Positions 8,011 through 15,656 of a stretch of 32,833 bases of DNA are shown here, one piece after another. The translations under genes were made by a program, and so were the position numbers. The notes under the pieces were generated by a model, which had not been told where the DNA came from, ran no database searches, and saw only the letters and a list, made by a program, of their open reading frames with translations. Source of the DNA: Chloroflexota bacterium (lineage in GTDB: Bacteria; Chloroflexota; Dehalococcoidia; DSTF01; JACRBR01); contig JAGWOC010000034.1 in assembly GCA_028872875.1 (NCBI GenBank), positions 1 through 32,833 of the forward strand, in the 5' to 3' direction. Position 1 is the stretch's first letter. Each line of letters opens with the position of its first letter.

Positions 8011-9431
8011 TCGGTGCCTCCTGGGCTGACGGGGATCTCCATGGTAATCGACGTGCCGCCTCCATGGGAACTGTCGATCCTCAGGGTACCGCCCGCCTCG
8101 CGGGCGCGCGATGCCATGTTGCGCAGACCCCGGTGGTCGGACGGCAAGTCGAGCGAGGGCTCGAAGCCGGTGCCATTGTCCCGCACCCGGAGCCGGACCG
8201 CACCCTCGACGGACTCGAACGACAGTGACACGGCGGTCGCACGCGCGTGCTTGCGGGCGTTGACGAAGGCCTCCTTTGCCGTGTGGAAGATGGCAGCGCG
8301 CTGCACGTCAGAGAGCCGGGGAAGGTCCGGAGCGACGGTCACCGAAGTCTCGACCAACGAGTTGACCCGGAAATCCTCTGCCAGGTTGACGAGGGAGGCC
8401 GCAAGGTCGTCGCTGAGCTGCGTCGGACGCAGCTCGAAGATGTAGCTGCGGACATCGCGGATGATGCCGTTGAGCTGCTCGATCGCCAGGTCGAGGTCGC
8501 GGCGCGCGCGGTCGGGGTGCTGCGGGACGTCGTCGGCGACCGCCTCGAGGGCGAGCCCGACGGCGTAGATCGACTGGATGATGCCGTCGTGCAGGTCCAT
8601 GCCGATGCGCTCGCGCTCTTCGAGCACCGCGAGCGCCCGCAGCTCATCCTGCAGCCGCATGTTCTCGACGGCGACGGCCGCGTGCGCCGCGAAGATGCGC
8701 AGTACGTCTTCGTCGTCCTCGGAGAACGACGCCCGCCCGATCTTGTCGGTCAGGTAGAGGTTGCCGATCGTGCGGCCCTTCCAGACGACGGGCACGCCGA
8801 GCAGGCTCTTCATCGGCGGATGGTGCGGCGGGAATCCGGCGGAGCGCGGGTCGGCGACGATGTCGCGCAGGCGCAGGGCCGTCGACTCGTCGATGATGAC
8901 GCCGAGGAGCCCGCGGCCGCTCGGCGGGTCGCCGATCTGCTCGCGGTCCCGCTCGCTGATCCCCGACGTGATGAACTCCTGGATCGACCCATCGGCCTTC
9001 CGAACGGCGAGGGCGCCGTAGCGCGCCTGAGCGATCTCGCGGCTCAGCTCGACCGTGCGTTCGAGGACGGCGCGCAGCTCCCGCTCGGTCGAAAGGCTCG
9101 TCGCCGCCACCTGCACCGCCGCGAGCTGGCGGTTGCGCTCGAGCAGCCTCGCCTCGCCCTGCTCGACGAGGCGGAACACCGAGGTCGTGACCACGATTGC
9201 CGCGACCGCGGTCAGCACGGCCGCACTGATCACGAGCGTCGTCGGGATCCGGTTGCCCATGACCACGGCGAGCGCAATGACCGCGGTGACGAGCGTCGCC
9301 ACCGTCAGCAGGAGCGGCAGACGAAGCGACGCGGACGGCGTATGCGGGTGCAGCAGGCGCCGCACCAGGGGCCGGCGAGCGGCAGCCTCTGGAGCCGCAG
9401 CCGCCGACGGGCGTGAGATGGGCAACGCCAC
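8007..9431 (-). CDS. Membrane sensor histidine kinase with one GAF domain, DevS-like
   Basis: The 474-residue kinase has two transmembrane helices (about residues 38-58 and 64-85), one GAF domain (about 115-260), a HisKA_3 dimerisation helix with phosphoacceptor His281 in MDLHDGIIQSIYAVG, and a HATPase_c domain with DNGTGF. The GAF segment GFPPHHPPMKSLLGVPV...GNLYLTDK is very like DosS/DevS GAF-A. His204 aligns with the position I recall as the DosS haem ligand (His149), but HPPM also occurs in GAF domains without haem, so oxygen/NO sensing is only a possibility. GGGAGG nine bases upstream supports the GTG start. The gene is translationally coupled to the DevR-like regulator. Confidence 0.92.
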   Translation of the reverse strand: MALPISRPSAAAAPEAAARRPLVRRLLHPHTPSASLRLPLLLTVATLVTAVIALAVVMGNRIPTTLVISAAVLTAVAAIVVTTSVFRLVEQGEARLLERNRQLAAVQVAATSLSTERELRAVLERTVELSREIAQARYGALAVRKADGSIQEFITSGISERDREQIGDPPSGRGLLGVIIDESTALRLRDIVADPRSAGFPPHHPPMKSLLGVPVVWKGRTIGNLYLTDKIGRASFSEDDEDVLRIFAAHAAVAVENMRLQDELRALAVLEERERIGMDLHDGIIQSIYAVGLALEAVADDVPQHPDRARRDLDLAIEQLNGIIRDVRSYIFELRPTQLSDDLAASLVNLAEDFRVNSLVETSVTVAPDLPRLSDVQRAAIFHTAKEAFVNARKHARATAVSLSFESVEGAVRLRVRDNGTGFEPSLDLPSDHRGLRNMASRAREAGGTLRIDSSHGGGTSITMEIPVSPGGTE

Positions 9432-9465
9432 AGGCCACAGCCTCCCGCATGAGGGCGAACGAAAG

Positions 9466-9479
9466 GGGCCATACGGCCC
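9466..9479. promoter_or_regulatory. DevR-box-like palindrome upstream of the kinase/regulator operon
   Basis: GGGCCATACGGCCC fits the core pattern GGGNCNNNNGNCCC known for DevR/DosR sites and is 35 bases upstream of the kinase start codon. Autoregulation of the two-component operon is a reasonable inference. The genome is GC-rich, so a chance match is possible. Confidence 0.4.
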
Positions 9480-9666
9480 GTACCGATCTTCGCCACCGCC
9501 GGGCAGCGCCCGCGAGTGCCGTTCGGCCCGTGGGCGGCATCCGGCTTCCCTGAATTTCGATAAAGGGCGGGACGGACGGGACTCCTCGGTGCCGGATGGC
9601 CCGTGGCACGGTAGCGAGACGCTGCGAGAATCTAGTGGTCACACATCGGAGGTGAGGGAGGGCGCG

Positions 9667-9876
9667 GTGGAACGGTTTGTCGCATTGGCGCTCGGTGTCG
9701 TGGCGTGGAGCGCCGTCGCCGGCGTCGCGATCTCGGTCGTGAACGCGTGGTCGGACCAGAACCAGGTCCTCGCGTTCTTCCCCATCCTCGGCGCCGTGAT
9801 CGTCGCCTGGGCGATCGGTGAGGTGGTGACCGCGCACGTGTTCAGCAGCGACGAGGACGCGGATCGTCGTGGCTGA
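9667..9876 (+). CDS. Small two-helix membrane protein
   Basis: A 69-residue product with two hydrophobic segments (FVALALGVVAWSAVAGVAISVV and VLAFFPILGAVIVAWAIGEVV) and an acidic tail. GGGAGG lies five bases before the GTG start. The stop overlaps the GTG start of the DoxX-like gene, so the two are coupled and probably act together. I do not recognise the family. Confidence 0.7.
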   Translation: MERFVALALGVVAWSAVAGVAISVVNAWSDQNQVLAFFPILGAVIVAWAIGEVVTAHVFSSDEDADRRG

Positions 9877-10495
9877 CCGCGCGTTCGAGCGGCGCGATCT
9901 GCGCGACCCCAGACCCATCCGGCTGCTCTTCAGCAACACGGGCCTGGCACCGCTGTGGCTGGTCGCGCGCCTGTACCTCGGGTACGAATGGCTGATCGCG
10001 GGCTGGCACAAGGTCTGGGGCCCCGACCGCTGGATCGCCGTCCCGGGACCGGACGGCCTGCCCCTGAAGGCGATCTGGCAGCGCGCTGTCGGCGCCCCCG
10101 CGGACGGACAACCGCCAATGGCCTACGACTGGTATGGTGACGTCGCGCGGTTCATGTTGCGCCACGACTGGTACACATGGTTCTCCTGGATCATCGCGAT
10201 TGGCGAGGTTGCGGCCGGCGTGGCGCTGATCATCGGCGCCTGCACCGGCCTTGCTGCGCTTGCCGGGGCGTTTGTGAACTTCAACTTCCTGCTCGCGGGG
10301 AGCGCCGGAGTGAACCCCCTGCTCTTCGTCATCGCCTTGCTCGTCATGCTGGGTTGGAAGGTCTCGGGCTGGATTGGAGTCGACCGCTGGCTGCTGCCCG
10401 CGCTCGGCACGCCGTGGCAGCCCAGCCAGATGTGGAAGCGCATCGGCGCCCGGTCCGGCATCTTCGGCCCGCGCGGGGAGCGTCGGACGACCTGA
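9869..10495 (+). CDS. DoxX/DoxD-like membrane protein
   Basis: This 208-residue integral membrane protein has four hydrophobic segments and family features: the first helix WLVARLYLGYEWLIAGWHKVWG and the FVNFNFLLAGSAGVNPLLF loop-helix. DoxX/DoxD proteins include the quinone-reducing subunits of thiosulfate:quinone oxidoreductase and many uncharacterised redox-linked membrane proteins. The start overlaps the preceding small gene. There is no DoxA-like partner in the window, so a thiosulfate role is unsupported. It lies between a DevRS-like system and an NnrS-like gene, suggesting a respiratory or redox-stress role. Confidence 0.8.
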   Translation: MADRAFERRDLRDPRPIRLLFSNTGLAPLWLVARLYLGYEWLIAGWHKVWGPDRWIAVPGPDGLPLKAIWQRAVGAPADGQPPMAYDWYGDVARFMLRHDWYTWFSWIIAIGEVAAGVALIIGACTGLAALAGAFVNFNFLLAGSAGVNPLLFVIALLVMLGWKVSGWIGVDRWLLPALGTPWQPSQMWKRIGARSGIFGPRGERRTT

Positions 10496-10537
10496 GCCGC
10501 CACGGCGGGCGCTCGCCCGTCGCCAGGGAGCGCGGCT

Positions 10538-11971
10538 GTGGCGGGTAACGCGGCGAGCGGCGACGGCGCACCTCGCGATGCGATCCCCCTCATGGCCGTC
10601 GGCCCCGCGGCGGCGCCGCCGCCGCCGCGCGCGCACTACGACGCGCCGTACCGCCTCTTCCTCGGCACGAGCCTGGCGCTGGCGCTCTTCGGCGGCTTCC
10701 TGCTGGCGGTGTTGCTGCCGCTGGCGCAGGCGCTCAACTGGGGCTGGGGCGCGCGCTGGCAGGCGCTCGTGCAGGCGCACGGCCAGCTTCAATTGCTGGG
10801 CTTCGCCGGGCTGTTCATCGCCGGCATGGCGCTGCGGCTGATGCCGCGCTTCTCCGGCCGCGACCTCGCATTCCCCTACCTCGTACCCGCGCTCATCCCC
10901 CTGATCGGCGGCAGCGTGGTGCTGCGCGCACTGGCCCAACCGTGGGGCAGCGGCGCCCTGCGGGACGCGGGCCTGGCGCTCTCCGCGGCGCTCTTGCTGG
11001 CGGGCGCGCTCGCCTTCGCGGCGGTCGTCTGGGCCACGCTGCTCCAGCGCGAGAGCCGCGCCGAGGCGACGGCATGGTACTTCTCGTTCGGTGCGCTCGC
11101 GTACATTGCGCAGGCCGCGCTCAACGCCGCGGTCGTCGTCGAGATGGTGCGGCATGACCTCGCGCTGGCGCCGCTGGCAAAGGACGACATGCTGATCTTC
11201 GTGCAGCTCTTCGGCTTCGTGCTCCTCTTCCTGTCTGGCGTGGCGACGCGCGCGGTGCCGTCGCTCACCGGCAACCCGCGACCCGACGCGCCGTCGCGCG
11301 CCGCGGCGGCGGCGCTGGCGGCCGGCGTCGCGCTCTACGCCGTCACCGCGGCCTGGGCCGCCTACCACGCGCCGGCGGGGGCGACCGCCCGCGCCGAGGA
11401 CGCGGCGCTGCTGCTGATCGCCGCGGCGTTCGTCGCGATCATCTGGCTCTCCGGCGTCGTGCGGCCGCGCGCGAACCGGGTCGCCCGCGCGTCGCAGACG
11501 TCGTTCCTCTTCGTACGGGCGGCGTTCCTGTGGCTCTTCGTCGCGGCCGTCCTGATGGTCTGGTACGGCGTCCCGGCGCTCGCCGACGGCCGCCCGCTCG
11601 ACGCGTATGCGACCGACGCCATCCGGCACACCGTGACGGTCGGCGTCGTGACGATGATGATCGTCGGTATGGGCATGCTCGTCATCCCGGAGTTCGCGGG
11701 CCGCAGGATCCAGCATCCCGGGGGTGAGATCGCGGTGCTGGCCATGCTGACCGCCCTGAACGCCGCCGCCGCGCTGCGCATCTGGCCGGCAATCGAGGGC
11801 CTGCGCTGGCTGAGCATGACCCGCTTCTGGCCGATGGCTGCCGCCGGCGCCCTCGCCATCGCCGCGGTGGCAGCGTTCGCGTTGATGTTCCTGCAGAGCT
11901 ACATCGAGCAGCGGACGCCCGGCTGGGGCTCGGCGGACGCACTCCGCCGCGGGCGCGCGCCCCGCGCGTGA
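10538..11971 (+). CDS. NnrS-like haem-copper membrane protein
   Basis: This 477-residue protein has about twelve predicted membrane helices. The segment QAHGQLQLLGFAGLFIAGMALRLMPRF is the clearest match to NnrS, a haem- and copper-containing membrane protein linked to nitric oxide tolerance in denitrifiers. Further conserved-looking His are in MVRHDLAL and IRHTVTVGVVTMMIVGM. AGGGAG eight bases before the GTG supports the start. It follows the DoxX-like gene by 42 bases in the same direction, so cotranscription is likely. Its exact reaction is unknown even in studied organisms. Confidence 0.78.
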   Translation: MAGNAASGDGAPRDAIPLMAVGPAAAPPPPRAHYDAPYRLFLGTSLALALFGGFLLAVLLPLAQALNWGWGARWQALVQAHGQLQLLGFAGLFIAGMALRLMPRFSGRDLAFPYLVPALIPLIGGSVVLRALAQPWGSGALRDAGLALSAALLLAGALAFAAVVWATLLQRESRAEATAWYFSFGALAYIAQAALNAAVVVEMVRHDLALAPLAKDDMLIFVQLFGFVLLFLSGVATRAVPSLTGNPRPDAPSRAAAAALAAGVALYAVTAAWAAYHAPAGATARAEDAALLLIAAAFVAIIWLSGVVRPRANRVARASQTSFLFVRAAFLWLFVAAVLMVWYGVPALADGRPLDAYATDAIRHTVTVGVVTMMIVGMGMLVIPEFAGRRIQHPGGEIAVLAMLTALNAAAALRIWPAIEGLRWLSMTRFWPMAAAGALAIAAVAAFALMFLQSYIEQRTPGWGSADALRRGRAPRA

Positions 11972-12083
11972 GAGATCCCCAACACAAGGTGGTTCGCCGT
12001 TCATCGCGACGCGTCGCGCACCGATATGTCTAGCGAGGCATACCGTCCGTGGGGGTGCGGGCGACTGCGAACGGGAGACCTGC

Positions 12084-13433
12084 ATGCACCTCCGCCTTCG
12101 CCTGCGACCACGATGCGCCCGGGAACGCTCCAGGCCACGGCAGCGCCCGCCCGCGCGCCGGGCCGAACGCGGACAGGTCCTGCTGCTCGGCGCGGCCTTC
12201 CTGGTGATCCTCGTCGGAGCCACGGGGCTCGCAATCGACGCCGGCGTCGCCCGCATCCAGCGGCGAGACGTGCAGAATGCGGCGGACGCCGCCGCGCTCG
12301 CCGGCGCCGATGACCTGCCCGACCAGTCAGCAGCAGTCGCGATCTCGGACGCGCTCTGCCGCGCGGCCCAGAACGGGGCCGTCGACCAGCAGGGCAACGT
12401 GAACTGCCAGAACCAGTCGTACGGTGGCGATGCCGGCGTCACGGTGACCGTTAACTCGCCGCCGGTCCACAGCAAGTCCCACAACGGCGACCCGAACTCG
12501 GTCGAGGTGACGATCACCAAGAAGGTACGCACGTCGTTCATGGGCGTCCTGGGCATCAGGACGGTGACGGTGACGGCGCACGCCGTCGCCACGGCCAGCG
12601 GGCTGCGCTGCGCCCTCTGCGTCCTCAGCTCGACCGCACCGCAGGCGCTCTTTGGCAACAACGCCGCGACGCTCAGGGTCAACGGCCTGGGCATCGTGGT
12701 CAATTCGAGCGCCGCGAACGCCGGCCTGCTCAAGGACAGCGCCCAGGTGACGGCGCCGACCATCGGCGTGGTCGGATGCACCGAGCTGCACAACACCGGC
12801 ACCTTCACGCCGACCGCCCAGTGCGGAGTCCCGCCGGTGTCCGACCCGCTGGCGTCGCTCGCGGTGCCTTCGGTCAGCGGACCGAACGACGGCTCCGTAT
12901 CGGCCAGCAAGAACCAGACGATCAATCCGGGCATCTACAGCAGCATCAGCGTTGGCGGCAGCGGCAACCTGACGCTCAACCCGGGCACGTACGTCATCAC
13001 GGGCCAGTTCGGCGTCCACGACAGCGGCGCCGTGTCCGGCAACGGCGTCACGCTCTACTTCGCCTGCCCGTCCTATCCGACACCGTGCACGCCAGGCGAG
13101 ACCGACGGCGGCAACCTCTACATCAATGACGCCGCCACGTTCAACATCACGGCACCGACGACCGGCCCCGAACAGGGCATCGCGATCTTCTATGACCGCA
13201 ACAACGCCGCCGGGCTCACGTCGCGCGACGCGAGTAACCCGTCGATCACCGGCACGATCTACGCGCGGTCCTCGCTCGCGCTCTTCGGTGACAAGGGCAC
13301 GGCGACCCTGAACTCGCTGGTCGTCGTGAACATGATCAGCGTCCAGGACGGCACACGCGGCGTCACGATCAACTACGACAAGACCCAGAACGCCACGCCG
13401 TCGACCGCCGGCGCGTCGAGCCTGACGGAGTGA
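12084..13433 (+). CDS. TadG-like pilus/surface protein
   Basis: A 449-residue protein. After an Arg-rich N-terminus comes a TadE/TadG-type segment: ERGQVLLLGAAFLVILVGATGLAIDAG, then a heptad-like helix with RRDVQNAADAAALAGA, typical of Flp pilus-associated TadG. From about residue 180 the rest is Asn/Gly/Thr-rich and beta-like (NQTINPGIYSSISVGGSGNLTLNPGTYVITG), consistent with an extracellular beta-helix or adhesin domain. GGGAG eight bases before the ATG supports the start. Its stop overlaps the GTGA near the TadE-like start. No TadA, TadB, TadC or prepilin peptidase is present here, so the assembly machine must be elsewhere or absent. Confidence 0.83.
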   Translation: MHLRLRLRPRCARERSRPRQRPPARRAERGQVLLLGAAFLVILVGATGLAIDAGVARIQRRDVQNAADAAALAGADDLPDQSAAVAISDALCRAAQNGAVDQQGNVNCQNQSYGGDAGVTVTVNSPPVHSKSHNGDPNSVEVTITKKVRTSFMGVLGIRTVTVTAHAVATASGLRCALCVLSSTAPQALFGNNAATLRVNGLGIVVNSSAANAGLLKDSAQVTAPTIGVVGCTELHNTGTFTPTAQCGVPPVSDPLASLAVPSVSGPNDGSVSASKNQTINPGIYSSISVGGSGNLTLNPGTYVITGQFGVHDSGAVSGNGVTLYFACPSYPTPCTPGETDGGNLYINDAATFNITAPTTGPEQGIAIFYDRNNAAGLTSRDASNPSITGTIYARSSLALFGDKGTATLNSLVVVNMISVQDGTRGVTINYDKTQNATPSTAGASSLTE

Positions 13434-13441
13434 GGCGCACG

Positions 13442-13924
13442 ATGATGAGCAGCGACCTGACGCATCGCACGGCGGGTTCGACCGCGACACCGGCTCCATC
13501 GGCCCCGGCACGCGTCCCGCCGGCCCGGCGTTGCCAGCGCGGCCAGTCGCTGTTGGAGTTCGCGCTGATCATGCCGGTCCTGCTGATCCTCGTGCTGGGC
13601 ATCCTGGAGTTCGGCTTCGCGATCACGGACCAGGTCTCGGTGACGAACGCGGCGCGAGACGGCGCGCGGGCGGGCGCGCTCAAGGGCGGCAGCGCGTCGG
13701 CCGCGATCGCGGAGGCGCAGAAGTCGGCGAGCGGGCTCATCTCCTGTCCGTTGCAGACACCGACGGCGACGTACAGCGGCGGCACCCCGAACGAGGTGAC
13801 CGTGGACGTCCAGTGCAACTACTCCCCGGTGACGCCGCTGGGCGACCTCGTCAAGCTCTTCGGAGGTTCCCTGAGCACGGCCTTCAAGCTCAACGGGCAG
13901 GTCGTGATGCGCGTCGAACAGTAG
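13442..13924 (+). CDS. TadE-like pseudopilin
   Basis: This 160-residue product has the TadE signature: CQRGQSLLEFALIMPVLLILVLGILEFGFAI with the Glu five residues into the hydrophobic stretch, then a helix with NAARDGARAGAL. A cleavable class III-like signal is plausible before QSLLEF. The C-terminal domain holds two Cys (SCPL and VQCNY) that could form a disulfide. An ATG at 13442 has GAGG at good distance; a GTG at 13430 that overlaps the previous stop is an alternative. Together with the TadG-like gene it forms a two-gene minor-pseudopilin unit. Confidence 0.85.
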   Translation: MMSSDLTHRTAGSTATPAPSAPARVPPARRCQRGQSLLEFALIMPVLLILVLGILEFGFAITDQVSVTNAARDGARAGALKGGSASAAIAEAQKSASGLISCPLQTPTATYSGGTPNEVTVDVQCNYSPVTPLGDLVKLFGGSLSTAFKLNGQVVMRVEQ

Positions 13925-14050
13925 CGCGCCACGTCCGGCCCGAGCCGCGGCGTGCCGCCGCGCGTCCCTCGGCCGCGGAAGACGCACACTCACTCCTCCC
14001 GTGCGTTAGAGTGAATGCAAAGACCTACACCCCAGAGGAAGGAGCCTCAC

Positions 14051-14437
14051 ATGACCACCGTGAAGCACGCCTACCTGCGCACCCACACGCTGAGCGGCGC
14101 CGCGCTCACCTTCGCGCTGCCCGCCGAGGAAGCGGCCCTGCGCGAGCGCGCCCTGGCGTCGAAGGCCGGGCGCGCCGCCAAGACGCTCGTGAAGGAGGGC
14201 CCGCTGCGCCTGACGCTCGTCGCGCTGCGCAGGGGCGTCTCGCTTCAGGCGCACCAGGTCGAAGGCGAGGTGAGCATCCACGTCCTCCGCGGCCGCGCCC
14301 GCGTATCGGCGGCCGCCACGGACAGCGAGCTGGCGGCCGGCGGCGTCGTCGTGTTGCAGCAGGAGGTCGCGCACACCGCGACCGCGCTCGCCGACTGCAC
14401 CCTGCTGGTCACCGTCGCGATGCGCGCGGCGGGGTAG
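14051..14437 (+). CDS. Cupin-like protein
   Basis: The 128-residue protein ends in a cupin-like beta-barrel: LRRGVSLQAHQVEGEVSIHVLRGRARVSA, then ELAAGGVVVLQQEVAHTATALADCTLLVTV. This resembles the two cupin motifs, with His and Glu that may bind metal. AAGGAG eight bases upstream sets the ATG. The N-terminal 55 residues are Ala/Arg-rich and helical. Such single-domain cupins are often small regulators or isomerases; no substrate can be read. It is monocistronic, with tRNA-Pro next. Confidence 0.7.
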   Translation: MTTVKHAYLRTHTLSGAALTFALPAEEAALRERALASKAGRAAKTLVKEGPLRLTLVALRRGVSLQAHQVEGEVSIHVLRGRARVSAAATDSELAAGGVVVLQQEVAHTATALADCTLLVTVAMRAAG

Positions 14438-14469
14438 CTGCGGCCGGGCCGACCTGCCCACCGCCCGAA

Positions 14470-14498
14470 TTGAGGGCACTCCGGCCGCATGGTACGAT
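14470..14498 (+). promoter_or_regulatory. Sigma-A-type promoter of tRNA-Pro(GGG)
   Basis: TTGAGG (14470-14475) and TACGAT (14493-14498) are 17 bases apart, and the tRNA starts 11 bases later. The spacing and the TTG/TA--T core match the housekeeping consensus. Confidence 0.65.
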
Positions 14499-14508
14499 CC
14501 CTCCCGTT

Positions 14509-14585
14509 CGGGGCGTGGCGCAGCCCGGTAGCGCACCTGACTGGGGGTCAGGAGGTCGCTGGTTCGAATCCAGTCGCCCCGACCA
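14509..14585 (+). tRNA. tRNA-Pro (anticodon GGG)
   Basis: The cloverleaf is complete: acceptor CGGGGCG/CGCCCCG, anticodon stem CCTGA/TCAGG with loop CTGGGGG (anticodon GGG), T arm with GGTTCGAATCC, discriminator A and encoded CCA at 14583-14585. Confidence 0.97.
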
Positions 14586-14631
14586 TCTCACCCCGCGCAT
14601 CCGTCCGGCGGGTGTCGCGGCACACCGCGCC

Positions 14632-15468
14632 TCAACCCGACCAGTCCACCTGGAAGCGCGCGCGGAACCGGCTGAGCACCGACAGGATCGGCCTGCCCGC
14701 GACGGCGAGCAGGACGACGTTGGCGATGGCGCCCCAGGCGTCCCAGCCCGCCGACGTCAGCAGATAGAACGCCCAGTAGTGACGCACCGTAGCCACGAGG
14801 CCCAGGCCCGGCCGCCACGACGTGGCGTCCCCGGTCGCGACGTACGGCCAGAACCAGAGGTTCATCAGCGCACCGAAGGCGAACCCCCAGGCGGCGCCGA
14901 AGCACAGCAGCAGCACGATCTCGGCCCTGCGATGGCGGGCGAGACGTGGCCGAAGCGCGCCGAGCCAGCCGCTCGTCAGCCCCAGCCACCCCGACGCGAA
15001 CATCTGGAACGGCACCCACGGCCCGAAGCCGCCCGAGACGAACGAGGACACGAAGAGCGCGAGCGCGCCGAGCAGGAAGCCGAAGCGCGGGCCGAACACG
15101 TAGCCGGCGAGCATGATCAGCAGGAAGAACGCGGTCGCGCCCGCCGGCAGTCGCGGCACGCGCAGCACCGCCGCCGCCACGGCCAGCACGGCGAGCGTCG
15201 ACGCGAGCTTCGCATTCATCGCACCGGACGACAGCTCGATCAGGAACAGGAGGGCGGACAGAGAGATGAGCGCCCCGAAGATGAACGGCGCATCGCCCGA
15301 GTGCGCGGCGTTCGCCCCGCCGTTCGGCGCGTTCGCGAGCAGGAACGGGTAGAGAAACGCGACGAGGCCGACCGCGCTCGCGACGCACAGCGTGAGCGAC
15401 GAGACGAGCCGGTGCGCTCCCGCCCGGACCGATGCGCGCGGCGCGTCCACCGCGAGCGCGCTAGCCAT
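14632..15468 (-). CDS. ECF transporter S component, probably for cobalamin
   Basis: This 278-residue membrane protein has about six hydrophobic helices and the loop motif FVSGGFGPWVPFQMFASGWLGL, typical of ECF substrate-binding (S) components. S components bind the vitamin in the membrane and associate with the EcfT-EcfA-EcfA' energizing module. All three partners are upstream on the same strand, and the operon leader is a cobalamin riboswitch. Specificity for B12 or a B12 precursor is therefore well supported by context, though not by the protein sequence alone. It starts 189 bases after the DUF4430 gene ends. No strong ribosome site precedes the ATG; a GTG at codon 7 is an alternative. Confidence 0.85.
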   Translation of the reverse strand: MASALAVDAPRASVRAGAHRLVSSLTLCVASAVGLVAFLYPFLLANAPNGGANAAHSGDAPFIFGALISLSALLFLIELSSGAMNAKLASTLAVLAVAAAVLRVPRLPAGATAFFLLIMLAGYVFGPRFGFLLGALALFVSSFVSGGFGPWVPFQMFASGWLGLTSGWLGALRPRLARHRRAEIVLLLCFGAAWGFAFGALMNLWFWPYVATGDATSWRPGLGLVATVRHYWAFYLLTSAGWDAWGAIANVVLLAVAGRPILSVLSRFRARFQVDWSG

Positions 15469-15524
15469 TCCAGATGCAGCGGCGGCGCCGCCCCGGCGGA
15501 TGACAACTCACCCCTACACGCGGA

Positions 15525-15545
15525 GCGCGGGCCTTCAGCCCGCGC
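15525..15545. repeat. GC-rich palindrome inside the uptake operon
   Basis: GCGCGGGC and GCCCGCGC flank a CTTCA loop in the gap between the DUF4430 gene and the S-component gene. There is no T run, so it looks more like a REP-type hairpin or processing site than a full terminator. A similar GCTGAAGCCCGGGC motif occurs at 29101-29114. Confidence 0.45.
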
Positions 15546-15656
15546 GAGATTGCGCGCCGAGCGCCCGATATTGCGGCCCCCTCCGGGCAGTGCGCTACAG
15601 CCCTACCGCCCATATTCCACCTTCCAGGGTCCGGCCCGTGCGCACATCCCTGTCCG

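Noticed and set aside
9561-9582. GGGACGGACGGGAC as a second DevR-like box
   Set aside because: Only part of the pattern is matched; the last triplet fails, and GC-rich sequence produces such near matches often.
9842-12934. A very long open frame (over 1000 codons) on the minus strand
   Set aside because: It is antisense to the DoxX-like, NnrS-like and TadG genes, is rich in Arg/Gly/Ala with no recognisable domain, and exists only because of the high GC content.
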